NCBI GenBank assembly: GCA_964592095.1
Contig: CAZQER010000028.1
Coordinates: 1 to 14,808, forward strand
DNA length: 14,808 bases
Origin: EX4484-2 sp964592095
GTDB lineage: Archaea > Altiarchaeota > Altiarchaeia > IMC4 > QMZM01
Direction: 5' to 3'
Below are positions 1 through 7,099 of the stretch, piece after piece. Under the pieces are notes generated by a model. It ran no database searches. It had not been told where the DNA came from and worked only from the letters and a program-made list of their open reading frames with translations. The position numbers and the translations under genes are program-made. Position 1 is the stretch's first letter. The number at the start of each line of letters is the position of its first letter.

Positions 1-156
1 TCTGCTTAAATACTCGGAGAGGCTAACAAAACCCAATGGATACATATCAAATACCTGTGTTGATGGAACTACATCACTTATTGGACCTAAAAAGGATACT
101 CTGTTTCTGAAATCGTATATACTTGGAGCATGCAGAAAGATAACATCACTATTCAT
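1..156 (-). CDS. B12-binding-type radical SAM protein, N-terminal fragment
   Basis: This open frame starts with ATG at 156 on the minus strand and runs off the left edge after 52 codons. The visible N-terminus reads DVIFLHAPSIYDFRNRV and then GPISDVVPSTQVFDMYPLGF. The hydrophobic strand followed by a PPS/APS-Y-DF pattern and the MYP-GF segment resemble the start of the cobalamin-binding Rossmann domain in B12-dependent radical SAM enzymes. That family includes methylases and the GDGT ring synthases. The radical SAM CxxxCxxC motif would lie beyond the edge, so the assignment rests on the N-terminus only. Its start overlaps the stop of the upstream radical SAM gene by 8 nt (ATGAATAG), which suggests translational coupling and a two-gene operon. 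Substrate unknown. Confidence 0.6.
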   Translation of the reverse strand, partial: MNSDVIFLHAPSIYDFRNRVSFLGPISDVVPSTQVFDMYPLGFVSLSEYLSR

Positions 157-1012
157 TTGCAAACCCTCCCAAAACCCTTATTCCTTCCTTTATGATAGAT
201 GGTCTGAATCTCATAAATGTGGGAACAGCACAACCACATCTTTTACAATCAACATTCTCACCTAAAACACATGGCTTTTTTACATTTCCCTGTGCATCTA
301 ATGCAAGCATTGTCTTTGATGCAGGACAATCCTGAGACCAATCAATCTTAACACAATAATATAGTTGTTCTATTGTATTGACTATAAAATCACCATATAT
401 TTCCTTCAAATCACTTATATATCCTATAACATCCATTTTTTCCTCCGTATTCTGATACAGATTACTGTGTTTGTATTCTCCCTTTTTTGGGGTATAGAAA
501 CTGTATATTATCCCCTTCACTCTATCTCTCCAAAACTCTATTGTTTCTTCCAAGATATTCTTAGATGAATTTATCTTTGTAATATTGTATGCTATATAGG
601 AATCCCTTATAGCATTATTAACAATATCATCCCATCCACCACGAATTTTGTTATGTACCTCTTTTGTTCCATCTACTGAAATGAGAATTGTAGTTTTTGG
701 TATCCTCTCTATTGGTAATGTGCCATTTGTAGCAATCCAGTTCCATTTAAAGAATTTCGTTAATTCCTTTATGTCGTCTATTCTTAGAAACGGCTCTCCT
801 CCCGTCCATGCACATATAATCCTCTCCTCCTTTGGTATATTCTCTATTATCTCTATCCATCTATCCAATGATAAATCATCTTTTTTACCATACCATTTCA
901 TATAACATGTCATACAATTTAATGTACATCTATCAGTTATATCTATACTTAGACCAATCCTCTCTCGTTTCATAAGTCTAAAACCCAAATTAAGTATATC
1001 TATGATATTCAT
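149..1012 (-). CDS. radical SAM protein with SPASM-like C-terminal cysteine cluster
   Basis: The product is 287 residues from the ATG at 1012; a TTG at 1024 would add four residues. It has the radical SAM CxxxCxxC motif (C29, C33, C36, in DRCTLNCMTCY), followed by the SAM-binding GGEP at 71-74 and an ATNGT strand near 94-98. The C-terminus has six cysteines at about 220, 229, 248, 256, 259 and 261, including CPASK and a G-V-x-x-x-C-type stretch. This is like a SPASM or Twitch auxiliary Fe-S region, so it probably binds a second cluster. It should cleave SAM to a 5'-deoxyadenosyl radical in the cytoplasm; the substrate cannot be told from sequence. It overlaps a B12-type radical SAM gene and diverges from a prenyl synthase gene, so a role in lipid modification is possible but only inferred. 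Other possibilities are peptide or cofactor maturation. Confidence 0.75.
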   Translation of the reverse strand: MNIIDILNLGFRLMKRERIGLSIDITDRCTLNCMTCYMKWYGKKDDLSLDRWIEIIENIPKEERIICAWTGGEPFLRIDDIKELTKFFKWNWIATNGTLPIERIPKTTILISVDGTKEVHNKIRGGWDDIVNNAIRDSYIAYNITKINSSKNILEETIEFWRDRVKGIIYSFYTPKKGEYKHSNLYQNTEEKMDVIGYISDLKEIYGDFIVNTIEQLYYCVKIDWSQDCPASKTMLALDAQGNVKKPCVLGENVDCKRCGCAVPTFMRFRPSIIKEGIRVLGGFANE

Positions 1013-1103
1013 TATACTGCTCAAACAATAATCTCAAATTTGTATATAATATTTTATATTTACCATAATAAATCATTATAGATAATTCCAATTGGGTGTT
1101 GTG
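1013..1103. promoter_or_regulatory. divergent promoter region between radical SAM gene and prenyl synthase
   Basis: This 91-nt AT-rich spacer separates two divergent genes. On the plus strand TTTATATT (1053-1060) is a TATA-like box about 45 nt before the ATG at 1104. On the minus strand ATATTATATAC (about 1043-1053) could serve the radical SAM gene with a very short leader. The two boxes overlap or abut, so expression in the two directions may be mutually exclusive or co-regulated. The boxes were assigned by eye; no transcription start is known. Confidence 0.45.
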
Positions 1104-2033
1104 ATGAATAACGGTAATGTTAAAGAATACTACAAGAGAATTGTTACAATATTAAATGAAAGGGTAGACGAGTTTCTTCCAGATGGAGAATTACATTCGT
1201 GTATTAAAGAAATATTAATGAGAGGTAAGAAAATAAGGCCCGTATTAACCTTATTGTCCTTTCAGGCTGTTGGGGGTAACTTAGATGAGGGTATACCATT
1301 AGCATTCGCTGTTGAGTTGACCCATAATGCCACACTCATTCATGATGATATAATAGATGGTGATATGTTCAGGAGAGGAAAGCAATCACTTCATGAGAGG
1401 TATGGTATAAATAATGCAATAGTTATCGGGGATGCAATGATATCCCTTGCAGTATCTCTATCAACAAGATATGGAAGTGAAATAACAAAATTGCTTTCAC
1501 AGTATGGTTTTGACCTATGTTGTGGAGAATTAATGGATATATCCCTAAATCTGGAAGATACAGGAGAGGATGATTATATGTTAAAGATAAAAAAGAAATC
1601 AGCCTCTTTGTTTAGAGCATCAACACATACTGGTGCATTGGCAGGAAATGGAAACCCAGACGAGGTAAATGCATTAGCAGATTATGGAGGATATATTGGA
1701 ACAGCATACCAGATCAAGGATGATACTGATGATTTAATAGATAATGGTAATGACTTGAGGAGAGGTATAGTAACCCTTCCAATAATACATCTTTACAAAA
1801 TGTCAGATAATAAAACAAGGGAATTTCTGAGAGAAAAGTTTGGTAATAATGCAGATAATGAATCTGTAAAGAAAATAATTAAATTGATGGAAGAATATGG
1901 TTCATTTGATTATTGTAAAAGGAAGATTAGTGAGAATCTGTCTTCTGCAAGGTCGGTATTGAATGACCTTAGGGATTCAGAATTTAAGGAATATCTTTTA
2001 GATATCCCGGAATTTATATTACATTATAAATAA
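1104..2033 (+). CDS. idsA: trans-polyprenyl diphosphate synthase (GGPP/FPP synthase type)
   Basis: The product is 309 residues from ATG 1104, preceded by GGGTG (1094-1098), a reasonable Shine-Dalgarno; a GTG at 1101 is an alternative start. It condenses isopentenyl diphosphate with an allylic diphosphate to make the C20 (or longer) chain that becomes archaeal membrane lipid. Seen motifs are GKKIRP (41-46, IPP binding), the first aspartate-rich motif DDIID (81-85), GELMD (about 141-145) and the second aspartate-rich motif DDTDD (206-210) after YQIK. Residue -5 before the first motif is alanine and -4 is threonine. The small residue there leaves room for chains beyond C15, which fits GGPP synthase but does not fix the length. 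The size is normal for the family. It is transcribed away from two radical SAM genes and lies 231 nt before the ribosomal operon, with its own likely promoter. Confidence 0.9.
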   Translation: MNNGNVKEYYKRIVTILNERVDEFLPDGELHSCIKEILMRGKKIRPVLTLLSFQAVGGNLDEGIPLAFAVELTHNATLIHDDIIDGDMFRRGKQSLHERYGINNAIVIGDAMISLAVSLSTRYGSEITKLLSQYGFDLCCGELMDISLNLEDTGEDDYMLKIKKKSASLFRASTHTGALAGNGNPDEVNALADYGGYIGTAYQIKDDTDDLIDNGNDLRRGIVTLPIIHLYKMSDNKTREFLREKFGNNADNESVKKIIKLMEEYGSFDYCKRKISENLSSARSVLNDLRDSEFKEYLLDIPEFILHYK

Positions 2034-2100
2034 TGGTGAGATATAGAGATAAAAAGAGATAAAATATAGAATATTTAAATACATATTCCAATGTCTATTC

Positions 2101-2120
2101 TATTATATAATATTATATAA
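2101..2120. repeat. tandem 10-bp AT repeat in the L3 leader
   Basis: TATTATATAA occurs twice in direct tandem (2101-2110 and 2111-2120). It lies just after the consensus TATA box at 2074-2081, near the predicted transcription start. Each copy could itself look like a TATA element. It may be simple AT-rich sequence. Confidence 0.7.
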
Positions 2121-2217
2121 TTTACAATACCTCTATTATATATTATATCTCTATCTTATTGAAAATGAGGGAGTGGCAGAGAACACGAGGGTAAAATGAT
2201 AATTAGAGTGATATTAG

Positions 2218-2240
2218 CAGAGATTTTGCTGAAATTTCTG
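2218..2240 (+). promoter_or_regulatory. hairpin in the L3 leader
   Basis: The arms CAGAGATTT (2218-2226) and AAATTTCTG (2232-2240) form a 9-bp stem with one G-U pair and the loop TGCTG. It lies 24 nt upstream of the L3 start. An alternative small stem (AGCA 2216-2219 with TGCT 2227-2230) uses overlapping bases and excludes the first. This could be a site for autogenous control by a ribosomal protein of the operon, but no known motif is recognised and the stem is AT-rich. Confidence 0.35.
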
Positions 2241-2264
2241 ATTTGTAATTCTATTTAAAATAAA

Positions 2265-3254
2265 ATGGCAAAACATAGCAAACCAAGGGCAGGCTCATTG
2301 GCATATGCTCCAAGAAAGAGGGCAAAAAAAGAGACACCGAGAATACACTCTTGGGTACATAGTGAGGAGCCTAATATTCTGGGTTTTGCAGGCTATAAGG
2401 CGGGTATGACAAATGTTATTGCTATTGACCATAGAAAAAACAGCCCTACATATAACCTTGAGATTTTTATCCCAGTTACAATTCTTGAGACTCCGCCAAT
2501 CTCTGTTGCTGCTATCCGCTTCTATAAAAAGGGTTATAATGGTCTTGAGACATATACTGATGTTTTTGCTGATAATCTTTCTGATGATATCAAGAGGAGG
2601 ATTAATACAGGAAAAAAGAAATCAAATCCTGATAAGAAACTTGCTGAAATTGAAAAGAAATTGGATGAGATTTCTGATATACGATTGATAGTTTATACTC
2701 ATCCAAAACTTACTTCGCTTCCAAAAAAGGTTTCGGATATTATGGAGATGGGTATTGGTGGGAATTTAAATGAAAAATTTAAATATGCCAAGGAGAAACT
2801 GGGCAAAAATATTTCAATATCAGAGGTATTCAGAGAGAATCAATTCGTTGATGTTACAGCAGTTACTAAGGGCAAGGGCTTTCAGGGTGTAATAAAAAGA
2901 TTTGGTGTAAAAATACAACCAAGGAAGGCTGGAAAGGGGAGGAGACATATAGGTACAGGGGGTGCATGGTATCCTGCCAGAAAACTGTGGAGGGAGCCAC
3001 TTCCAGGACAAATGGGTTATCATACGAGAACAGAATATAATAAGGTGATTATGCAGATAGGAGAGGATGGAAGCACTGTTATTCCTGAAGGCGGATTTCT
3101 TAGATATGGCAATATTAAAGGAGAGTATGTTATGATCAAAGGCTCGGTGCCTGGACCTTGTAAGAGATTGATAAGACTGACCCAACCAAGAAGACCAAGA
3201 GAAGCAGAAAATTTTGAGATCATACATGTAAATCTATCATCAAAGCAGAAGTAA
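2265..3254 (+). CDS. rpl3: 50S ribosomal protein L3 (uL3)
   Basis: The product has 329 residues, the usual length for archaeal L3. L3 binds 23S rRNA early in assembly and reaches toward the peptidyl-transferase centre. The N-terminus (AKHSKPRAGSLAYAPRKRA) and FAGYKAGMT near 41-48 are typical of the archaeal/eukaryotic form. KGKGFQGVIKR lies at 202-212, followed by the basic GTGGAWYPAR and GQMGYHTRTEYNK segments of the central extension. It is the first gene of the ribosomal operon. The ATG follows TTTAAAATAAA with no Shine-Dalgarno. L4 begins one base after its stop. Confidence 0.98.
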   Translation: MAKHSKPRAGSLAYAPRKRAKKETPRIHSWVHSEEPNILGFAGYKAGMTNVIAIDHRKNSPTYNLEIFIPVTILETPPISVAAIRFYKKGYNGLETYTDVFADNLSDDIKRRINTGKKKSNPDKKLAEIEKKLDEISDIRLIVYTHPKLTSLPKKVSDIMEMGIGGNLNEKFKYAKEKLGKNISISEVFRENQFVDVTAVTKGKGFQGVIKRFGVKIQPRKAGKGRRHIGTGGAWYPARKLWREPLPGQMGYHTRTEYNKVIMQIGEDGSTVIPEGGFLRYGNIKGEYVMIKGSVPGPCKRLIRLTQPRRPREAENFEIIHVNLSSKQK

Positions 3255-3255
3255 A

Positions 3256-4059
3256 GTGGTGAAAATTTATTCATTAAAGGGCAGGGTTAAAGGAAATATA
3301 AAGCTTTCAGATATCTTTAATACAGAGTATAGACCAGATTTGATTAAGAGGGCTGTTGTTATGTTACAGGCGAATAGAAGGCAAAAATATGGAGCTAATC
3401 CTCTATCTGGAATGAGAACCACTGCAGAATACTTTGGTAGGAGAAGGGATGCGTACAGACAAACTATAAATAGGGGGATCTCAAGATTACCGAGAATAAA
3501 ACCTGGAGGGGGAGGATTGGGAGATGTGAGAAGAGTACCTCAGGCAGTAGGTGGTAGAAGAGCACATCCTCCGAAGATGAGAGATTATTCCAAAAAGATG
3601 AATAAAAAAGAATATCAATTTGCTTTAAAATCAGCCATTGCTGCTACCAAGGATATTAGAATTGTAAAGGGGAGGGGTCATATTATAGATAATATAAAAG
3701 AAATTCCCCTTGTTGTTGAGGATTCATTTCAGAGGTTGAAAAAAACAAATGATGTTATTAATGTGTTGTATAATTTGGGTCTGAAAGAGGATTTAGAAAG
3801 GGCTAAGGAGAAGAGAATAAGAGCAGGTAGAGGTAAACTCAGAGGTAGAAAATACAAAAGAAGAAAGAGTATCCTAATAGTCATACATAAGGATGATGGT
3901 ATTAAGAATGTCAAAAATATCCCTGGAGTTGATATAGTCAACTTGGATGAACTTGATGTGGAGTTGTTAGCTCCTGGAACACACCCAGGAAGATTGACAC
4001 TGTGGACAAAATCTGCATTAGATAATATAGAGAATATTATTTGCCAAAATGGATGCTAA
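3256..4059 (+). CDS. rpl4: 50S ribosomal protein L4 (uL4/L4e)
   Basis: The product has 267 residues and is of the archaeal L4e type, which binds 23S rRNA domain I and lines the exit tunnel with a long loop. The loop is recognisable from about 46-107: NPLSGMRTTAEYFGRRRDAYRQ, a GGGGLGD stretch and GGRRAHPPK (99-107). The C-terminus is the usual archaeal globular part with THPGRLTLWTKSA. There is no ATG; translation starts at GTG 3256 or the next GTG at 3259. Both lie immediately after the L3 stop, so re-initiation from L3 is likely. The last 11 nt overlap the start of L23. In bacteria L4 is the regulator of the S10 operon; nothing here shows the same. Confidence 0.97.
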   Translation: MVKIYSLKGRVKGNIKLSDIFNTEYRPDLIKRAVVMLQANRRQKYGANPLSGMRTTAEYFGRRRDAYRQTINRGISRLPRIKPGGGGLGDVRRVPQAVGGRRAHPPKMRDYSKKMNKKEYQFALKSAIAATKDIRIVKGRGHIIDNIKEIPLVVEDSFQRLKKTNDVINVLYNLGLKEDLERAKEKRIRAGRGKLRGRKYKRRKSILIVIHKDDGIKNVKNIPGVDIVNLDELDVELLAPGTHPGRLTLWTKSALDNIENIICQNGC

Positions 4060-4309
4060 TGATGTGATATTATATCCGTTAATGGGTGAGAAAGCAACAA
4101 TACTTAGGGAGAAGGAAAACAAACTCACATTTGTAGTTAATAGTAATGCAACTAAAAAAGATATAAAGAATGCTGTAGAGGAATTATATAATGTAAAGAT
4201 TTTGAAGATAAATATAATGTGGACAACCGAGGGTAAGAAAAAGGCTCATGTTAAATTATCATCAGATTATAACGCAGAGGAAATAGCATCGCACTTTGGT
4301 GTATTATAA
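4049..4309 (+). CDS. rpl23: 50S ribosomal protein L23 (uL23)
   Basis: This is an 86-residue L23, the normal archaeal size. L23 sits at the polypeptide exit site and is a docking point for SRP and the translocon. The fold pattern is visible: ILYPLMGEKAT at the N-terminus, NKLTFVVNSNATKKDIKNAVEELYNVKI in the middle and INIMWTTEGKKKAHVKL after it. The ATG lies inside the last codons of L4 (ATGGATGCTAA overlap), so the two are probably translationally coupled. It is followed by an 18-nt gap to L2. Confidence 0.97.
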   Translation: MDANDVILYPLMGEKATILREKENKLTFVVNSNATKKDIKNAVEELYNVKILKINIMWTTEGKKKAHVKLSSDYNAEEIASHFGVL

Positions 4310-4327
4310 GTATGTAGATAAAATAAA

Positions 4328-5056
4328 ATGGGTAAAAGGATAATAACTCAGAGGAGAGGGAGGGGAAGCCCAAGATACAGATCCCCATCACATAGGTTTA
4401 AGGGTGATATAAAATACCCTCCGTACACTGAGGAATTCAAGAGGGGAATTAAAGGTCAGATTGTTGAATTGATTAATGACCCTGGCAGAAGTGCTCCAAT
4501 AGCAAAAATCCTGCTTGAGAATTTTGAGGAAATACAGAATATTGCACCCGAGGGGGTAAAGGAGGGTGACTGGATTAGTATTGGAGATACATCAAAAATG
4601 GAAACGGGAGATATATTATCCATAGGTAAGATGAGTGAAGGAACCATGATTTATAATATAGAGATAAATCCGGGAGATGGAGGTAAATTGGTAAGGGCAT
4701 CTGGGTCATCTGCATATATAGTGTCCCATGATAAATCCTCAGGAGTTACATATATTAGATTGCCATCAAAAAAGACTGTCGCGATAAACAGTAATTCAAG
4801 GGCAAGTATTGGTAGAGTGGCAGGAGGTGGTAGAAAGGATAAGGCAATGGTTCATGCAGGTCAACGATATCATGCCAAAAAAGCAATCAATAAGATATAT
4901 CCGAAGGTTAAAGGGGTCTCGATGAATGCTGTAGATCATCCTCACGGAGGGGCGCATTCAAATGTCGGTAAACCAACAACGGTTTCCAGAAATACCCCTC
5001 CTGGCAGAAAGGTAGGTCATATAGCTGCAAAAAGAAGCGGTAGAAAGAAAAGGTAA
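4328..5056 (+). CDS. rpl2: 50S ribosomal protein L2 (uL2)
   Basis: This 242-residue protein is the archaeal-length L2 that binds 23S rRNA domain IV, helps subunit joining and lies near the peptidyl-transferase centre. The basic N-terminus GKRIITQRRGRGSPRYRSPSHR is typical of archaea. The conserved VDHPHGG motif with the functional histidine is at 202-208, and GKPTTVSRNTPPGRKVG and a basic tail follow. The ATG follows GATAAAATAAA without a Shine-Dalgarno. S19 starts one base after the stop. Confidence 0.98.
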   Translation: MGKRIITQRRGRGSPRYRSPSHRFKGDIKYPPYTEEFKRGIKGQIVELINDPGRSAPIAKILLENFEEIQNIAPEGVKEGDWISIGDTSKMETGDILSIGKMSEGTMIYNIEINPGDGGKLVRASGSSAYIVSHDKSSGVTYIRLPSKKTVAINSNSRASIGRVAGGGRKDKAMVHAGQRYHAKKAINKIYPKVKGVSMNAVDHPHGGAHSNVGKPTTVSRNTPPGRKVGHIAAKRSGRKKR

Positions 5057-5057
5057 A

Positions 5058-5468
5058 ATGGCTAAAAAGGAATTTAGATACAAGGGTTACACTCTAAAGG
5101 AATTAAATGCTATGTCTATGGATGAATTAGTTAAAATAATGCCGTCCAGAATAAGAAGATCATTGAAAAGGGGATTTACAGAAACTCAGAAGAAATTAAT
5201 AAAAAAGATAAGGAAGGTTCGTAAAGCCATTGATAAAGGAGAGACATCAAAATCAATAAGAACTCATTGTAGAGATATGCCAATACTACCTGAAATGATA
5301 GGGCTTAATTTTGAGATATATAATGGAAAGGAATTTGTGAAGGTTACTATAACCCCTGAGATGTTGGGTCACTACTTGGGTGAATTTACATACAATAGAC
5401 ATATAGTTAAGCATAGCGCTCCGGGAGTAGGGGCTACAAGATCATCGCTATTTGTTCCTATAAAATAA
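5058..5468 (+). CDS. rps19: 30S ribosomal protein S19 (uS19)
   Basis: The product has 136 residues with the archaeal N-terminal extension (FRYKGYTLKELNAMSMDELVKIMPSR). S19 binds 16S rRNA in the head of the small subunit with S13, near the A site. Conserved blocks are IRTHCRDMPILPEMIG, MLGHYLGEFTYNR and KHSAPGVGATRSS near the end. It begins one base after L2, where GGT in AAAAGGTAAAATG is at best a weak ribosome binding site. L22 follows one base later. Confidence 0.98.
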   Translation: MAKKEFRYKGYTLKELNAMSMDELVKIMPSRIRRSLKRGFTETQKKLIKKIRKVRKAIDKGETSKSIRTHCRDMPILPEMIGLNFEIYNGKEFVKVTITPEMLGHYLGEFTYNRHIVKHSAPGVGATRSSLFVPIK

Positions 5469-5469
5469 G

Positions 5470-5913
5470 ATGGAGTTAAGATATTCATACAAGGTCAAGG
5501 ATAAAAGCAAAACAACAAGGTCAATGGGTAGGGATATGAATATATCATTCAAGAATGCAGTTGTTATCTGCGATGAAATTAGGGGGATGATGCTGCAAGA
5601 TGCCATTTCATTGCTGCAATCCACAATCTCGCTTAAAAATCCGATACCATTTAAAAGGTTTAATAAAGGCGTTGGTCATAGAAGGGGAATTGGAATTGGA
5701 AAATATCCGAAAAGGGCTGCTGAACACATACTAAATGTATTGAGAAATGTAGAGACAAATGCGGAGTATAAGGGGCTGGATATGGATAGATTAAAGATAG
5801 TACATATACAAGCCAAGGAGGGGGTTTCTAGAAGAAGGAGGAAACCCAAGGGGAGATGGCGTATCTGGTGCTCAGATTTGGTGAATGTTGAGGTGGTAGC
5901 AGAGGAGATATAA
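5470..5913 (+). CDS. rpl22: 50S ribosomal protein L22 (uL22)
   Basis: The product has 147 residues, of archaeal L22/eukaryotic L17 type. L22 contacts all 23S rRNA domains and its beta hairpin lines the exit tunnel. Visible blocks are SKTTRSMGRDMNISFKNAVV at the N-terminus, GVGHRRGIGIGKYPKRAAEHI in the middle and the hairpin region with KEGVSRRRRKPKGRWR. The ATG follows AAATAAG with no Shine-Dalgarno. Its last codons (GAG GAG ATA) may serve as a Shine-Dalgarno for S3, which starts one base after the stop. Confidence 0.98.
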   Translation: MELRYSYKVKDKSKTTRSMGRDMNISFKNAVVICDEIRGMMLQDAISLLQSTISLKNPIPFKRFNKGVGHRRGIGIGKYPKRAAEHILNVLRNVETNAEYKGLDMDRLKIVHIQAKEGVSRRRRKPKGRWRIWCSDLVNVEVVAEEI

Positions 5914-5914
5914 A

Positions 5915-6556
5915 ATGGCAATGGAAAAACATTTTATACAGGAGGGAAAAATAAGGTCAGAGATGGATAGTTTTCTAAGAAGAGATCTTGGTAAGGCAGG
6001 ATATTGTGGAATGAAGATACAAAAGACCCCTCTTGCGGTAAGGATTAATATATATGTCGAAAAACCACCGCTTGTTATAGGAAAAAAGGGTAAGAGAATT
6101 GGCAAATTAACCAAACTACTTGAAGAGAAATACAATATAGAAAATCTCGCAATAGATGTCCAGAGGGTTGAAGACCCTGTTTTAAACCCAGAGATAATCG
6201 CCAGAAGAATAGCAACTGCCATAGAAAGAAATATGTATCGTAGAAAGGTTGTATATAAAGCAATGAGAGCCATAATGGCTGCTGGGGCTAAGGGTGTAGA
6301 GATTTCCCTCTCGGGAAAGATTATTGGAAAGGGAGGTAGATCCAGAACTGAAAAATATTCTGAGGGTTACATAAAGAAGGCAGGGGATTCAACAAAATTG
6401 GTAAGGGTAGGTTCAACACAAGCATATCTAAAAGCAGGAGTAATAGGCGTGACAGTAAAAATTGTACCACCTGATGCTGTATTTCCTGATCAAATTACAA
6501 TAACATCAAAAGATGAGACATCAAAAGATGAGGAGGAAAAGGATAAGAAAATTTAA
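5915..6556 (+). CDS. rps3: 30S ribosomal protein S3 (uS3)
   Basis: The product has 213 residues and is the archaeal S3 that forms the mRNA entry site in the head of the 30S subunit. It carries a type-2 KH domain with the GxxG loop GKKG (56-59, in VIGKKGKRIGKL). The conserved C-terminal domain follows, with AAGAKGVEISLSGKI and IIGKGGRSRTEKYSEG. The tail is a charged, low-complexity stretch with a perfect duplication of TSKDE. A GAGGAGAT sequence just upstream could act as a Shine-Dalgarno. ATG 5915 is chosen; ATG 5921 is possible. A 30-nt AT-rich gap follows before L29. Confidence 0.97.
   Translation: MAMEKHFIQEGKIRSEMDSFLRRDLGKAGYCGMKIQKTPLAVRINIYVEKPPLVIGKKGKRIGKLTKLLEEKYNIENLAIDVQRVEDPVLNPEIIARRIATAIERNMYRRKVVYKAMRAIMAAGAKGVEISLSGKIIGKGGRSRTEKYSEGYIKKAGDSTKLVRVGSTQAYLKAGVIGVTVKIVPPDAVFPDQITITSKDETSKDEEEKDKKI
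6503..6532 (+). repeat. 15-bp tandem duplication in the S3 tail
   Basis: ACATCAAAAGATGAG is present twice, head to tail and without mismatch (6503-6517 and 6518-6532). It is in frame and gives TSKDE-TSKDE in the disordered acidic/lysine tail of S3. The identity at the DNA level suggests a recent slippage duplication. Confidence 0.9.
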
Positions 6557-6586
6557 CATCTAAATTTATTTATTATTATATATAAA
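6557..6586 (+). promoter_or_regulatory. possible internal promoter before L29
   Basis: This 30-nt gap is made only of A and T apart from two C residues at its start. It contains TAAATTTATT (6561-6570), centred about 22 nt before the L29 ATG, and ATTATATATAAA next to it. The first would suit a TATA box for a leaderless transcript starting at or near the ATG. It may instead be just an AT-rich spacer. Confidence 0.3.
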
Positions 6587-6784
6587 ATGGCTATATTACA
6601 TTTACATGAACTTATGGATATGGATGAGGAGGAATTAAATAAAAATTTGAGAGATTTACAAGAGGAATTGATGAAGATTAACGGTGTGTTGGCCTCTGGG
6701 GGTATTCCAGAGGATATAGGTAAGGTCAAAGAAATAAAAAGAACCATTGCTAGAATAAAAACCATAAAAAATCAAAAAAGGTAA
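6587..6784 (+). CDS. rpl29: 50S ribosomal protein L29 (uL29)
   Basis: The product has 65 residues and forms the two-helix coil typical of L29, which sits by L23 at the exit tunnel. The pattern LHELMDMDEEELNKNLRDLQEELMKING at the N-terminus and IKRTIARIKTI near the C-terminus are the family signatures. The size is normal. It is preceded by an AT-rich gap without a Shine-Dalgarno and followed by aIF1 after 15 nt. Confidence 0.95.
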   Translation: MAILHLHELMDMDEEELNKNLRDLQEELMKINGVLASGGIPEDIGKVKEIKRTIARIKTIKNQKR

Positions 6785-6799
6785 ATAAAAAGGACGGAA

Positions 6800-7099
6800 A
6801 TGAATTGCCCTAGGTGTGGACTTCCTGAGGAACTTTGCGTCTGCGAGGAGATGACCAAGGAGGCTCAGAGAATAAGAATTCGCAGTGATAAAAGAAAGTA
6901 CGGTAAGGTAGTGACTATCGTTGATGGTTTAGACGATATGAACATGCAAAAGATAGCCAAAGAACTTCGGCAGAAATTAGCATGTGGGGGCACTATACGG
7001 GGTGAACAAATAGAACTTCAGGGAGATCATGTGAACAAAATAAAGAGGATATTGATGGATATGGGCTTTTCTGAGGAGATGATAGATATTGGATATTAA
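6800..7099 (+). CDS. translation initiation factor aIF1 (SUI1 family)
   Basis: The product has 99 residues. It has an N-terminal zinc-ribbon-like cysteine set (CPRCGLPEELCVC: C3, C6, C13, C15) followed by the SUI1 fold: RIRIRSDKRKYGKVVTIVDGLD, then LACGGTIRGEQIELQGDH and a C-terminal helix. aIF1 binds the 30S P site and controls start-codon selection. Its place between L29 and the RNase P subunit is the normal euryarchaeal arrangement. The ATG is preceded by AAGGACGGAA, a weak Shine-Dalgarno at best. Confidence 0.96.
   Translation: MNCPRCGLPEELCVCEEMTKEAQRIRIRSDKRKYGKVVTIVDGLDDMNMQKIAKELRQKLACGGTIRGEQIELQGDHVNKIKRILMDMGFSEEMIDIGY

Larger units (their letters stand above)
2034..2264 (+). promoter_or_regulatory. 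promoter and leader of the ribosomal operon
   Basis: This is the only sizeable non-coding stretch before L3. TTTAAATA at 2074-2081 matches the archaeal TATA consensus and is preceded by a purine/A-rich stretch that could act as a BRE. It would start transcription near 2105 and leave a leader of about 160 nt. A second AT block (2132-2149) is an alternative TATA, giving a start near 2170. Several GAGATA-type words occur at 2037-2060. A block with more G (2165-2191) interrupts the AT-rich sequence. A hairpin follows at 2218-2240. No Shine-Dalgarno is seen before L3. The promoter calls are by eye. Confidence 0.5.

Noticed and set aside
2034..2264. tRNA or other structured RNA gene in the longest intergenic region
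   Set aside because: No cloverleaf, CCA-adjacent arm or GC-rich structured core is visible; the region is mostly A/T.
2820..3227. Minus-strand reading frame opposite L3
   Set aside because: Shadow of the L3 gene; no recognisable protein pattern and no start signal.
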